The notes under the pieces: generated by a model | Database searches by the model: none | What the model saw: the letters and a program-made list of their open reading frames with translations, nothing else | What the model was told of the DNA's origin: nothing | Translations under genes and position numbers: made by a program | Shown: in pieces, positions 8,807-18,256 of the stretch | Layout: each line of letters starts with the position of its first letter | How positions within the stretch are numbered: position 1 is the first letter of the stretch | Origin: CAYJAZ01 sp964370095 | GTDB lineage: Bacteria; Desulfobacterota; Desulfovibrionia; Desulfovibrionales; Desulfovibrionaceae | Length of the DNA: 44,682 nucleotides | Direction: 5' to 3' | Assembly (NCBI GenBank): GCA_964370095.1 | Contig: CAYJHJ010000009.1 | Coordinates: 1-44,682, forward strand

Positions 8807-9006
8807 TACCAAAAAGTAGTTTTTAGAGCGTTTATAAATGTCGCTCTAAAAGCTATTTTTTTTGATTTATTTTTTCTTGTATAAAATTATTCTTAATTTA
8901 ATGTAATTTTTCTACCTTTTAGTATATTTAAAATCAGTTTTTAAATTAAAATTTAGCATAATTTGTTTGTTTTTCCAAAAAAGCAAAAAAAAGTTACTAA
9001 ATAGTA
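8807..9006 (+). promoter_or_regulatory. Three TAC-N6-GTA sites, candidate enhancer sites
   Basis: Within the 415-base gap before glnN (8755-9169) are three 12-base sites of form TACY-N4-AGTA: TACCAAAAAGTA (8807-8818), TACCTTTTAGTA (8913-8924) and TACTAAATAGTA (8995-9006). The third is a near-perfect palindrome. Centre-to-centre spacings are 106 and 82 bases, close to whole helical turns. They sit about 75 to 275 bases upstream of the -24 element, where sigma-54 activators usually bind. The NifA-like protein encoded just upstream is the likely binder; that is an inference. The rest of the gap holds a terminator and the promoter, and no gene. Confidence 0.5.
8821..8851 (+). terminator. Terminator of the NifA-like gene
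   Basis: A perfect 10-bp stem (TTTTAGAGCG with CGCTCTAAAA) has an 11-base loop and is followed by a run of eight T a few bases later. It isolates the activator gene from glnN. Confidence 0.8.
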
Positions 9007-9081
9007 GATTGTTTTGGGGGTTTGAAGTTAGTTTTTCTAAGTTCTCATTGTAATATATTGTTATTATTGATGATTTCTGCA

Positions 9082-9098
9082 TTGGCATGCTTTATGCT
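9082..9098 (+). promoter_or_regulatory. Sigma-54 (-24/-12) promoter of glnN
   Basis: TTGGCATG-N4-ATGCT matches the consensus TTGGCACG-N4-TTGCT closely, with exact GG-N10-GC spacing (GG at 9084-9085, GC at 9096-9097). Transcription would start near 9109, about 60 bases before the glnN ATG. Its position downstream of a NifA-like gene and three repeated sites supports the call. Confidence 0.75.
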
Positions 9099-9169
9099 TT
9101 ATAGCAATCAGAAATAATAATAAAGGGATTGCCCGTGCATAGCATGGGAGTGTCTAAAAGGAGATAAGA

Positions 9170-11311
9170 ATGAGCATGGAAAAAATGACAGCTTGCAAAG
9201 AGCAAATAAATTTAAAGCAATTATATGCGGAAGATACTTTTAATCTTCAGGTTATGCGTGAGCGTTTGCCTGCTGAAATTTATAAAAAAATGGAAGATAT
9301 AGCAAAAAATGGTGCAACATTACCCCTAGATATTGCACATATTATTGCAAACGCACTAAAAGATTGGGCTATTGAAAAAGGTGCCACACACTTTACGCAC
9401 TGGTTTCAACCAATGACAGGTTGCACTGCTGAAAAGCACGACACTTTCTTTTCTCCAAACCAAGAGGGTGTCGTAATTAGCAAATTTTCAGGCAAAACAT
9501 TAATTTCAGGTGAGCCTGATGCCTCTTCTTTTCCTTCAGGTGGTATACGCTCTACTTTTGAAGCAAGAGGATACACAGCTTGGGATCCAACAGTGCCTGC
9601 CTTTTTGGTTGATGGCAAACATGGCAAAACCTTGCATATTCCATCTGTTTTTTATTCTTATTCAGGTGAAGCACTTGACAGAAAAATTCCACTTCTACGT
9701 TCAATCGAAGCTTTATCGAAAAGTGCAGTCCGTGTTTTACATCTTTTTGGCAAAAAAGATATTACACGTGTAAGTCCAATGGTAGGTGCTGAGCAAGAAT
9801 ATTTCTTGGTAGACAGCAAATTGGCTGCTTCCCGCCCTGATTTGCTTTTAACAGGAAGAACTCTTGTGGGTGCGCCAAGTCCTAAAGGGCAAGAATTGGA
9901 AGATCAATATTTCGGCACAACTCCTAAAAGAGTTATGAACTTTATGCAAGATTTGGAAGTTCGCCTATTTAGGCTTGGAATTCCTATCCATACAAGGCAT
10001 AATGAAGTTGCACCGGGGCAATTTGAGCTTGCTCCTTTATATGAAGAAGCAAATATCGCAACAGATCATAATATGCTTACCATGAATATTCTAAAAGCAA
10101 CAGCAGAAGAACATGGCTTTGTGTGCCTTCTTCACGAAAAACCATTTGCCGGTGTGAACGGAAGCGGAAAACATAACAACTGGTCAATCTGTGCTTCTGA
10201 TGGCACAAATCTTCTTGATCCGGGTGATACTCCGCTTGAAAACGCACAATTCCTTGTTTTCTTGGCTGCAACAGTTCGTGCAGTGCATAAGCATGCAGAT
10301 GTTCTTCGTTTAGGAACAGTAGGCGCAGGCAATGATCATCGCCTTGGAGCAAACGAAGCTCCTCCTGCTATTATTTCTACTTACTTAGGCGATCTTCTGA
10401 CTGATGTAATCGAAACAATTATTAAAGGCGGAACTGAGCTTTCCACAAAGAAAAGTGGCATTGTAATAGGTGTTTCAGCCCTTCCTGAAATCACAAAAGA
10501 TTATTCTGACAGAAACAGAACTTCACCTTTTGCTTTCACAGGAAATAAATTTGAATTCAGAACAGTTGGTGCTTCACAATCAATTTCACCGGTAAATATC
10601 TGCTTAAATACAGCAGTAGCTTGCGCACTTGATGATATTGCCCTAGCCTTAGAAGGCTATATGAAAGAAGGAAAAAATATCAATGAAGCTTTGCAAAGTT
10701 ACTTGCCTATTCTTTTCAAAGAACACTCAGCAGCAATCTTCAATGGTAACGGTTATTCAGAAGAATGGAAAATTGAAGCTGAAAAAAGAGGTTTGTTAAA
10801 TCTTTCAAATACAGTGGAAGCTCTTAAACGCTATTCAAACAAAGAGGTGATGGATGTATTCACTAAAACAAATGTTTTGAATGAAAGAGAGATCTTGGCT
10901 CGTCAAGAAATTTTATTTGAATCATACATCAAAAGTATCACTATTGAAGCAAATGTGCTTTTAGATATTTTGAAAGAAAAAGTGCTTCCTGTGGCACAAA
11001 ATGCACAAATCAAGCTTGCAAAATTAGTAAAAACAACAAAAGAAACAGTGGGCGAAGCGGGCATTGAAGAAGAAATGTATACTACTCTTCGTGGCTATCA
11101 CTTAGGTCTTTATCAAGGTGTGAAAGATTTAGATAAAGCATTAGAGAAACTTTGTTCGATTGAAGATGTTGAAGCTCAGGCAGATTTTGCACTCGACACT
11201 ATCCTTAAAACAATGAATATATGCCGTCATTACAGTGATAATTTAGAACAAATTATTGATGATAAAGAATGGCAATTATCAAAATATGCTAATTTATTCT
11301 GGACACATTAA
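9170..11311 (+). CDS. glnN: Glutamine synthetase type III
   Basis: At 713 residues this is the long GSIII class, rather than the ~470-residue GSI. It joins ammonia to glutamate using ATP. Family landmarks are the N-terminal FTHWFQPMTG, GAEQEYFLVD, RHNEVAPGQFELAP, the nucleotide-binding NGSGKHNNWS, and GAGNDHRLGANEAPPAI. AAGGAG lies before the ATG; a second ATG two codons on is equally possible. It is preceded by a sigma-54 promoter with candidate enhancer sites and followed by gltB after a hairpin, so it forms the first half of the GS-GOGAT ammonia assimilation cycle. The protein looks complete. Confidence 0.96.
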   Translation: MSMEKMTACKEQINLKQLYAEDTFNLQVMRERLPAEIYKKMEDIAKNGATLPLDIAHIIANALKDWAIEKGATHFTHWFQPMTGCTAEKHDTFFSPNQEGVVISKFSGKTLISGEPDASSFPSGGIRSTFEARGYTAWDPTVPAFLVDGKHGKTLHIPSVFYSYSGEALDRKIPLLRSIEALSKSAVRVLHLFGKKDITRVSPMVGAEQEYFLVDSKLAASRPDLLLTGRTLVGAPSPKGQELEDQYFGTTPKRVMNFMQDLEVRLFRLGIPIHTRHNEVAPGQFELAPLYEEANIATDHNMLTMNILKATAEEHGFVCLLHEKPFAGVNGSGKHNNWSICASDGTNLLDPGDTPLENAQFLVFLAATVRAVHKHADVLRLGTVGAGNDHRLGANEAPPAIISTYLGDLLTDVIETIIKGGTELSTKKSGIVIGVSALPEITKDYSDRNRTSPFAFTGNKFEFRTVGASQSISPVNICLNTAVACALDDIALALEGYMKEGKNINEALQSYLPILFKEHSAAIFNGNGYSEEWKIEAEKRGLLNLSNTVEALKRYSNKEVMDVFTKTNVLNEREILARQEILFESYIKSITIEANVLLDILKEKVLPVAQNAQIKLAKLVKTTKETVGEAGIEEEMYTTLRGYHLGLYQGVKDLDKALEKLCSIEDVEAQADFALDTILKTMNICRHYSDNLEQIIDDKEWQLSKYANLFWTH

Positions 11312-11339
11312 TCCCTTTATTTTTCCGAATAATTAGCTA

Positions 11340-11370
11340 GAAACGCAAGTATTTTTAATACTTGCGTTTC
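11340..11370 (+). terminator. Hairpin between glnN and gltB
   Basis: A perfect 14-bp stem (11340-11353 with 11357-11370) has a 3-base loop. No T-run follows beyond the three T inside the stem, so it may be a leaky terminator or attenuator that lets some transcripts continue into gltB. No clear separate promoter is seen before gltB. Confidence 0.55.
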
Positions 11371-11427
11371 GCCACATTCTCACATACACTCGAAAATATT
11401 TAAATATAAATTTTAAGGATATATGCT

Positions 11428-14400
11428 ATGAATACTCGACAGCAAAATATATATAAAAATAATTCTCTTTACAATCCAAACGCCTATCCCAATCAAGAAC
11501 ACGATGCTTGCGGGGTAGGTTTTGTTGCTCATATTAACAATGAACCTGAAAGAAAAATTGTAGAATATGCACTTGCAGCTATGTCAAGGCTTACGCATAG
11601 GGGCGGGCAAGAAGAAGATAAGAAAATGTCTGATGGATCCGGAATACTTTTTCCTATCTCAAAAGAATTTTTTGCAAAAGAATTTCCTCAAATTTTAGGT
11701 GAAAAAAAATTATGGGGCTTGGGTTCTTTCTTTTTACCGCATGACAGTTTTTTACAAGAAACCTTACTTGAAAGTATAAAAAGTATTGCCCACAAATATC
11801 AATTTAAAATTGAAGCTCAAAGAGAAGTTCCCACTGATATCAATATCTTATCACGAAAAGTTTTGGCAACTCTTCCTGAGTTTATGCAGATTCTTTTTGT
11901 AAGCGAAAACACAAAAATAAATAAAGAAAATTTAGAGCAACACCTTTATATTCTAAGAAAGCAAATTGAAAAAGAAAGCATAAAGATTTTGCAAAAACAT
12001 TCAGTGGATTTGTCAGCTTTTCATGTGGCAAGCCTTTCTTCTAAAAGTGTGGTATATAAAGGGATTTTGCCGGGTAAAAACCTTGGTACTTTTTACACAG
12101 ACTTGGCAGATAAAGACTTTAAAGTTACTTTTGCAATTTTCCATGAACGCTTTAGCACAAACACAAAACCATCATGGCATTTGACACAACCCTTTAGACA
12201 TATAGCACATAATGGCGAAATTAATACTATTCGTGGTAATAAAACGCATATGAGTATTAGGGAAAAGGCTCTTTCTTCAAAAATTCTCGGAACAAATCTT
12301 GAAGCTGTGCTTCCTTGTATTCATCCAAGCACAAGTGATTCAGGTGCTTTTGATAATGTTTTTGAGCTTTTATTGCAAGGTGGTTATGATATAAACCGTG
12401 CCATTACCACTATGATTCCCGAGCCAACTTTTGCTAATCATGAAAATGATGAATTTATCAATAAAAAGAATGCTTTCTATACTTATCATGAACCTCTTAT
12501 GGAAGCTTGGGATGGGCCAACCACTATGGTTTATACTGATGGTGCAAGTAAGATAGGGGCTAGCCTTGACAGGAACGGGCTTCGCCCATGCAGATATTCC
12601 ATCACAAAGGATAATATTATCATCCTTTCCTCTGAAGTAGGCGTGCTTGATTCTTTAGATAATGCTATGAATACAAGGCTTGAATATGTTGAGCATGGTC
12701 AGCTGGCACCAAGAACTTTGCTTCTTGTTGACTTTGACAAGAAAAAAGTTTTGCAAGATGTAGAAATAAAAGAAAATTTATTCAACACAGCAGACTATAC
12801 AAAAATATTAAAAGAAAAACGTTTTGAAATCAAAGATGAAAAAAGCTATGAATATGAAAGCAAATTAGAAAATCTTCATTTTGTTGATTTATTTGGTTAT
12901 AATGAAAAATCACCCGAAGCTATGCTAAGCTCAATGGTGAAAACAAAAGAAGAGCCTGTTGGGGCTATGGGGCTTGATGAGCCTTTGGCTGTGCTAAGCA
13001 AGAAGCCGCAATCTTTATTTAATTATTTCAAGCAATTATTTGCCCAAGTAACAAACCCCTCCATTGATCCGATACGTGAAAAGTTTTCAATGTCTTTACG
13101 ATCAATCCTTGGAGGAAAAGCAAATTTATTTGAAGAAGCCGAAGAGCAAGCGAATTATTTTGAGCTTAATTCTCCATTTTTATTTGCTTCAACACTTGAA
13201 CAAATTGAGGCAAATAAAGACTTAGATACGCATATTATAAATATCATTATGCCCTTACATTCAGGTTATGAAGGCTTTAGGCAAACACTTGATGATATTT
13301 GTGCTCAGGCAAAAAAAGCCGTGAAAAATGGTGCAAAAATTATTGTGATTTCAGATAAAAGCCTTACAAAAGTAACCATGCCTCTTCCTGTTTTGCTGGC
13401 TTTAGGTGCGGTTCATCAAGAACTTATTCATAATAATCTTCGTCATTTGTGTGATATTGTTGTAGAAACAGGCGAAGCCTATGAAGTGATGAACATGGCT
13501 TTATTGCTTTCATTCGGTGCAAACGCCATCTATCCTTATGCAGCATATGCAGCCATAGGAAATTATGTCGAGAAGAAGAAAATTAAAGAAGTTACAGATA
13601 TTTCAACAGCCCTTTCAAACTATCATCAAGCACTTGAAAAAGGTTTATTAAAAGTTTTTGCAAGGCTTGGTGTTTCAACCCTTTCTTCTTTTATTGGTTC
13701 ACAATCCTTTGAATGTATTGGTTTTAATGAAGATGTTATCAATAAATACTTCACAAACACTCTTTCACGCATAGGCGGAATTTCTTTAGAAGATATTCAT
13801 ACTGAAAATTACGAAAGATTTTTATCTTTTATCATTAATACGCATGAAACTTCAAAAAATAACAAGCATATATGGTCAAAGGAAGTATGCTCGATTTTAA
13901 GAAAATCAGTGATTGACAATGACTATAATTTCTTTAAAGCCTATTCAAAGCAGTTATGGGTGCAAGAAGAAGAAATTACGCTTCGTTCAACATGGAAATT
14001 CAAAGAAACAAATGCTCTTGATTTGAGTGAAGTGGAAAGCGTTGAAAACATAAGAGAAAGATTTTATTCAGCCCCTATGTCCCTTGGTGCTTTAAGCAAA
14101 GAATCGCACGAATGTATTGCTGAAGCTTTTAATAATTTGGGGCTTAATTCAAATTGCGGTGAAGGCGGCGAAGAAATCGAACGTTCACTTTCACGCGGAA
14201 GCGAAAAGGATTTATGCTCAAGAATAAGGCAGATAGCTTCCGGCAGGTTTGGTGTTACAGCAGAATATCTTGCTGCAGGTGATGAAGTGCAGATTAAAAT
14301 CGCCCAAGGGGCAAAACCGGGTGAAGGCGGGCAGTTGCCGGCACATAAAGTAACGTCATATATAGCAAAAGTTCGACATACTAAAGAAAATGTCTCTCTT

Positions 14401-15870
14401 ATTTCGCCCCCTCCGCATCACGATATTTATTCTATTGAAGACTTGGCTCAACTTATTTTTGATATCAAAAAATTGAGAAAAGGCCTTAGAGTTTCTGTGA
14501 AATTAGTGGCTCAAGCAGGCATTGGCACAGTTGCAGTTGGTGTTGTAAAAGCAGGGGCTGATTCTATTATTATTTCAGGGCATGACGGCGGCACAGGGGC
14601 TGCACCTCTTTCTTCTATCTATCATGTGGGCTTGCCTTGGGAAATTGGCTTGGCAGAAGTGCATCAAGCTTTATTGTCAAATGCTATGCGACATAAAGTG
14701 AGCTTGCAAACCGATGGGCAAATTCAATCAGGAAGAGATATTGTTACAGCCTTTATGCTTGGGGCTGACAGTGTTGCTTTTGGCACATCACTTCTTGTGA
14801 GCATGGGTTGTATACTTTGCAGGCAATGTTATAAAGGAGCTTGTCCTGTTGGAATTTGCTCTCAAGATGAAAAAATGAGAGAGAAATTTAAAGGAAAAGC
14901 CGAACATATAGAAAATTACCTCACTTTCTTAGCAAAAGAAACTCAAAGCTATATGGCGGATTTAGGCATTAAAACAGTTGATGAACTTATAGGGCAGGCA
15001 CATTTATTTGAAACAAATGTAAATCTTTTGCCTAAAAAAGCACAAAATCTTGATATGACAGCACTTTTCCAGAATCTTCCCTATAAAAGAAGAGAGAAAA
15101 ATATCTGTCGCCCAATAGAAATTGAAGACTGGGAAGATAAAATTTTCCAAGAGGCAATTAAAGCAGTTGAAAAACAAAAAGCACTTGTTGCAAAACAATG
15201 GCTTAAAAACACTGATAGGGCAACAGGCGTTGAAATTGCAGGGCTTCTTGCACTTTCCTATAAAGACTTTGAAGATGATTTTATCACCCTTGATTGCGAA
15301 GGAACAGCCGGGCAAAGTCTTGGTGCTTTTGCTCCAAAGGGGCTGAGCATTCACCTTAAAGGCAGTGCGAATGACTATGTGGGCAAAGGCCTTTGCGGTG
15401 GTATTATTTCTATAGAAGCAGAAAAAGGAAACGATTTTGAAAATCAATCGCTTATAGGAAATGTTGCTCTTTATGGCGCAACTTCCGGCAAGCTTTTTGT
15501 GAACGGAAAAGTTGGTGAAAGGTTTGCTGTCAGAAACAGTGGGGCTTTGGCTGTAGTTGAAGGTGTGGGCGAGCATGGTTGTGAATATATGACAGGTGGA
15601 ACAGTTGTTATTTTAGGTGGTTGCGGCAATAACTTTGCAGCCGGTATGACAGGCGGACTTGTGTATATTTATGAAGAAAAGGAAAAAATGGCACGAAAAA
15701 TCAATCCTGTAAATATAGCTGTGAAAGATCTTGAAAGTGAAGATATCACACAACTTAAATCACTTATAGAAGAGCATTTTAATGCATGCAAAAGCAATAA
15801 AGCAAAAACAATTTTAGAAAATTTTGAAAAGGAAAGCAAGAATTTCAGTAAAGTTGTTTATAGCAATTAA
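11428..15870 (+). CDS. gltB: Glutamate synthase large subunit
   Basis: This 1480-residue enzyme transfers the amide of glutamine to 2-oxoglutarate, giving two glutamates. The class II amidotransferase nucleophile is Cys28 in DACGVGF, so the first 27 residues should be a removed propeptide. The FMN-binding synthase domain is around residues 860-1200. The 3Fe-4S cysteines are in CILCRQCYKGAC with C-x5-C-x4-C spacing (two extra Cys lie nearby). The C-terminal beta-helix has repeated G-rich turns (EHGCEYMTGGTVVILG). No gltD small subunit follows, so the electron donor, either ferredoxin or a GltD encoded elsewhere, is open. It pairs with glnN. Confidence 0.96.
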   Translation: MNTRQQNIYKNNSLYNPNAYPNQEHDACGVGFVAHINNEPERKIVEYALAAMSRLTHRGGQEEDKKMSDGSGILFPISKEFFAKEFPQILGEKKLWGLGSFFLPHDSFLQETLLESIKSIAHKYQFKIEAQREVPTDINILSRKVLATLPEFMQILFVSENTKINKENLEQHLYILRKQIEKESIKILQKHSVDLSAFHVASLSSKSVVYKGILPGKNLGTFYTDLADKDFKVTFAIFHERFSTNTKPSWHLTQPFRHIAHNGEINTIRGNKTHMSIREKALSSKILGTNLEAVLPCIHPSTSDSGAFDNVFELLLQGGYDINRAITTMIPEPTFANHENDEFINKKNAFYTYHEPLMEAWDGPTTMVYTDGASKIGASLDRNGLRPCRYSITKDNIIILSSEVGVLDSLDNAMNTRLEYVEHGQLAPRTLLLVDFDKKKVLQDVEIKENLFNTADYTKILKEKRFEIKDEKSYEYESKLENLHFVDLFGYNEKSPEAMLSSMVKTKEEPVGAMGLDEPLAVLSKKPQSLFNYFKQLFAQVTNPSIDPIREKFSMSLRSILGGKANLFEEAEEQANYFELNSPFLFASTLEQIEANKDLDTHIINIIMPLHSGYEGFRQTLDDICAQAKKAVKNGAKIIVISDKSLTKVTMPLPVLLALGAVHQELIHNNLRHLCDIVVETGEAYEVMNMALLLSFGANAIYPYAAYAAIGNYVEKKKIKEVTDISTALSNYHQALEKGLLKVFARLGVSTLSSFIGSQSFECIGFNEDVINKYFTNTLSRIGGISLEDIHTENYERFLSFIINTHETSKNNKHIWSKEVCSILRKSVIDNDYNFFKAYSKQLWVQEEEITLRSTWKFKETNALDLSEVESVENIRERFYSAPMSLGALSKESHECIAEAFNNLGLNSNCGEGGEEIERSLSRGSEKDLCSRIRQIASGRFGVTAEYLAAGDEVQIKIAQGAKPGEGGQLPAHKVTSYIAKVRHTKENVSLISPPPHHDIYSIEDLAQLIFDIKKLRKGLRVSVKLVAQAGIGTVAVGVVKAGADSIIISGHDGGTGAAPLSSIYHVGLPWEIGLAEVHQALLSNAMRHKVSLQTDGQIQSGRDIVTAFMLGADSVAFGTSLLVSMGCILCRQCYKGACPVGICSQDEKMREKFKGKAEHIENYLTFLAKETQSYMADLGIKTVDELIGQAHLFETNVNLLPKKAQNLDMTALFQNLPYKRREKNICRPIEIEDWEDKIFQEAIKAVEKQKALVAKQWLKNTDRATGVEIAGLLALSYKDFEDDFITLDCEGTAGQSLGAFAPKGLSIHLKGSANDYVGKGLCGGIISIEAEKGNDFENQSLIGNVALYGATSGKLFVNGKVGERFAVRNSGALAVVEGVGEHGCEYMTGGTVVILGGCGNNFAAGMTGGLVYIYEEKEKMARKINPVNIAVKDLESEDITQLKSLIEEHFNACKSNKAKTILENFEKESKNFSKVVYSN

Positions 15871-15890
15871 GAAAAAACATAGAATGATAG

Positions 15891-15918
15891 AAGCCGAATA
15901 CTTAAAACTGTTCGGCTT
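15891..15918 (+). terminator. Terminator of gltB
   Basis: AAGCCGAA (15891-15898) pairs with TTCGGCTT (15911-15918) across a 12-base loop and is followed by TTGCTTTT. It lies 20 bases after the gltB stop. Confidence 0.7.
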
Positions 15919-15974
15919 TTGCTTTTCAAAAAGTTTTACAAAATTGTTTATTGAGAGCATAAAAAAGTCAAAAC

Positions 15975-16003
15975 TTGACATTTGTGCCAAAAAAAGGCAT
16001 TAT
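15975..16003 (+). promoter_or_regulatory. Sigma-70-type promoter of the liv operon
   Basis: A perfect TTGACA (15975-15980) is followed after 17 bases by CATTAT (15998-16003), about 70 bases before the livJ start. No other promoter-like sequence is as good in the 200-base gap. Confidence 0.5.
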
Positions 16004-16074
16004 TTCAAATCGACTTTAATTACTAAAAAAGCGAAAATCATGCCTTGGTATTTTTTTAAGGAGGAAATACTTTT

Positions 16075-17215
16075 ATGTTTTTAAACAAATCATCTTTTTT
16101 TAAATCATGTGCCTTTGCGGCTTTGTTGCTCACCTTTGCAGGAACAGCATCAGCTGAAACAATCAAAATCGGCGTAGGCGGCGCTCATTCAGGTGAACTT
16201 GCTTCTTATGGTCTTCCTTCACTGAATGCTGCACGTTTAGTAGCTAAAGAATTTAACGCAAATGGCGGTGTTTTGGGAAAACAAATTGAAATTGTTGCCG
16301 CTGATGATCAGTGTAAACCTGAAGTTGCTCCTAATGCTGCAACAAGCCTTCTTTCTGAAGATGTTGTAGGCGTTATCGGTATGATTTGTTCAGGTGCTAC
16401 TAAAGCAGCTTTGCCTATCTTCACAGAAGCAAATATCATTGCTATTTCACCATCAGCAACAACTCCTGACCTTACACTTTCAGGCGATAACCCAACTTTC
16501 TATCGCACAATTGGGCATGACCTTACACAAGCTGAAGTTTCTTCAAAATTTATAGCAACTTTAAAGCCAAAAACTATTGCTATTCTTCATGATAATGGTG
16601 AATACGGTAAAGGCTTTGCTGAAAGCGTAAAAGCAAATATAGAAACAAATTATCCTGAAATCAAAATCGTTTTATTTGAAGCTGTAACTCCTGGTGCTCC
16701 TGATTATTCTTCAACAGCACGTAAAATCCGTAAAGAAGGTGCTGAATTCTTGGTTTGGGGTGGTTATCATCCAGAAGCTTCTAAAATCATCAACAATATG
16801 CGTGATTTAGAAATTGAAATTCCAATGATTGGCCCTGATGGCTTAGNNNNNNNNNNAAGAGGACACTTTCATCGAAACAGCAGGTGAAGCTTCAGAAGGC
16901 GCATATGCTTCTGGCCCAGCCGATACAGCTAACCTCGAAGCAAGTAAAGCAGCTGCCGCTAAACATCAAGAAGAATATGGCTCAGCACCGGGTGCTTTCT
17001 TCTATAATGCTTATGCAGCAACTTATGCTCTTCTAAAAGCTATTGAGTCAGCTGGCACAACAGATACAGCAGCAGTTGAAAAAGCTCTTCAAGCTAATTC
17101 AGTTGAAACCTCAGTTGGTACTATCAGCTTTGCTGAAAGCGGAGATGCAAAAGGTATTGAAATGAGCGTTTATCAAGTTCAAGACGGTGTTTTTGTTCCT
17201 GTTTTCACAAACTAG
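16075..17215 (+). CDS. livJ: Branched-chain amino acid ABC transporter, periplasmic binding protein (gap inside)
   Basis: This LivJ/LivK-type receptor delivers amino acids to LivHMGF. A signal peptide with the AxA motif TASA predicts cleavage after residue 27. The mature part begins ETIKIGVGG and shows the LivJ hallmarks AARLVAKEFNANGG and MICSGATKAALP. Ten N at 16847-16856 interrupt the gene after GPDGL. The coding frame resumes as EDTFIETAGEASEGAY and runs to TAG at 17213-17215, ending VPVFTN. The two halves are out of phase by one base as written. They join in frame if the true gap is a multiple of three, so this is an assembly gap and not a frameshift. AAGGAGG lies 10 bases before the ATG. 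Confidence 0.92.
16847..16856. other. Assembly gap inside livJ
   Basis: Ten N of nominal length. The reading frames on both sides imply that the real missing length is a multiple of three. Confidence 0.95.
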
Positions 17216-17232
17216 TCTATAGTTAAATTTTT

Positions 17233-17265
17233 AAGGTAAGGTTTTAATTATTAAGGCCTTACCTT
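17233..17265 (+). terminator. Intercistronic hairpin between livJ and livH
   Basis: AAGGTAAGG (17233-17241) pairs perfectly with CCTTACCTT (17257-17265), loop 15 bases. There is no long T-run after it, which suits a partial terminator or mRNA-stabilising hairpin that keeps the binding protein more abundant than the membrane parts. Confidence 0.5.
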
Positions 17266-17337
17266 ATCTTTGTTTTATAATCTTTGTTTGCTAAATAAAT
17301 TTTATAATATCCTCACATATAACAAAAGGAATTTCAC

Positions 17338-18246
17338 ATGGATTGGCAATATTTTTTAGAAATATTCTTTTCCGGACTCACCCTTGGAAGTATTTATGCC
17401 TTGATAGCTTTAGGTTATACAATGGTATATGGTATTATCGAGCTTATTAACTTTGCTCATGGTGAAATCTATATGATAGGTGCTTTTACTGCTTTGGCTG
17501 TAGCAAATGCGCTAGGGCTTATGGGTATGCCGCAAGTAGGTATTCTTATTATGGCGGCCTTGGTTGCTATGCTTTATTGTGCTGCATATGGCTACACAGT
17601 TGAAAAAGTTGCTTATAAACCGCTGCGTAATGCACCAAGGCTTTCGCCCCTTATTTCAGCCATCGGTATGTCCACCTTTCTTATGAATTATGTGGGATTA
17701 GCTCAAACCACTGATTTTATGCGCTTTCCTCGTTTAATTCCTAAATTTGAATTTTTATCATCTTTCAATGGCATTATAAGGGCCAGTGATTTTGTGATTA
17801 TCACTACTTCTGCCTTTGTTATGCTTTGTCTTACACTTTTTATTCAAAAAACCAAGATGGGCAAAGCCATGAGGGCAACTGCACAAAATCGTAAAATGGC
17901 AATGCTTTTGGGAATTGATGCGGATAAAATTATCAGCATCACCTTTATAGTGGGCTCAGCATTAGCGGCTATAGGCGGCACCCTGATTGCTTCGCACACC
18001 GGTCAAGTAAGTTTTGCCATTGGTTTTATGGCAGGCCTAAAAGCCTTTACTGCAGCTGTTTTAGGTGGTATTGGTTCAATTCCGGGAGCTATGCTTGGCG
18101 GGCTTGTGCTTGGACTTGCAGAAAGTTATACAACTGCCTATCTTTCCGGCGACTATCAAGATATTTTAGCTTTTTCTTTGCTTGTGCTGATTCTTATTTT
18201 TAGACCGTCAGGTATTCTTGGCAAAGCAAAAGTTCAGAAGGTTTAG
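17338..18246 (+). CDS. livH: Branched-chain amino acid ABC transporter permease LivH
   Basis: This 302-residue inner-membrane permease has about eight hydrophobic segments. The opening GLTLGSIYALIALGYTMVYG, followed by INFAHGE, is characteristic of LivH. The cytoplasmic coupling region reads RATAQNRKMAMLLGID, and the C-terminus has GGIGSIPGAMLGGL and ends RPSGILGKAKVQKV. It partners LivM as the transmembrane pair. The stop is 10 bases before the livM ATG, within one operon. Substrate is inferred from family: leucine, isoleucine, valine or related amino acids. Confidence 0.94.
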   Translation: MDWQYFLEIFFSGLTLGSIYALIALGYTMVYGIIELINFAHGEIYMIGAFTALAVANALGLMGMPQVGILIMAALVAMLYCAAYGYTVEKVAYKPLRNAPRLSPLISAIGMSTFLMNYVGLAQTTDFMRFPRLIPKFEFLSSFNGIIRASDFVIITTSAFVMLCLTLFIQKTKMGKAMRATAQNRKMAMLLGIDADKIISITFIVGSALAAIGGTLIASHTGQVSFAIGFMAGLKAFTAAVLGGIGSIPGAMLGGLVLGLAESYTTAYLSGDYQDILAFSLLVLILIFRPSGILGKAKVQKV

Positions 18247-18256
18247 GAGAAGGCAT

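Noticed and set aside
10077..10352. Open frames on the minus strand inside glnN
   Set aside because: They are shadow frames of a strongly conserved gene and have no ribosome site.
15004..15576. A 190-codon minus-strand frame inside gltB
   Set aside because: It is antisense to the conserved GltB C-terminal half and its Cys/Phe/Lys-rich translation is typical of a shadow frame.
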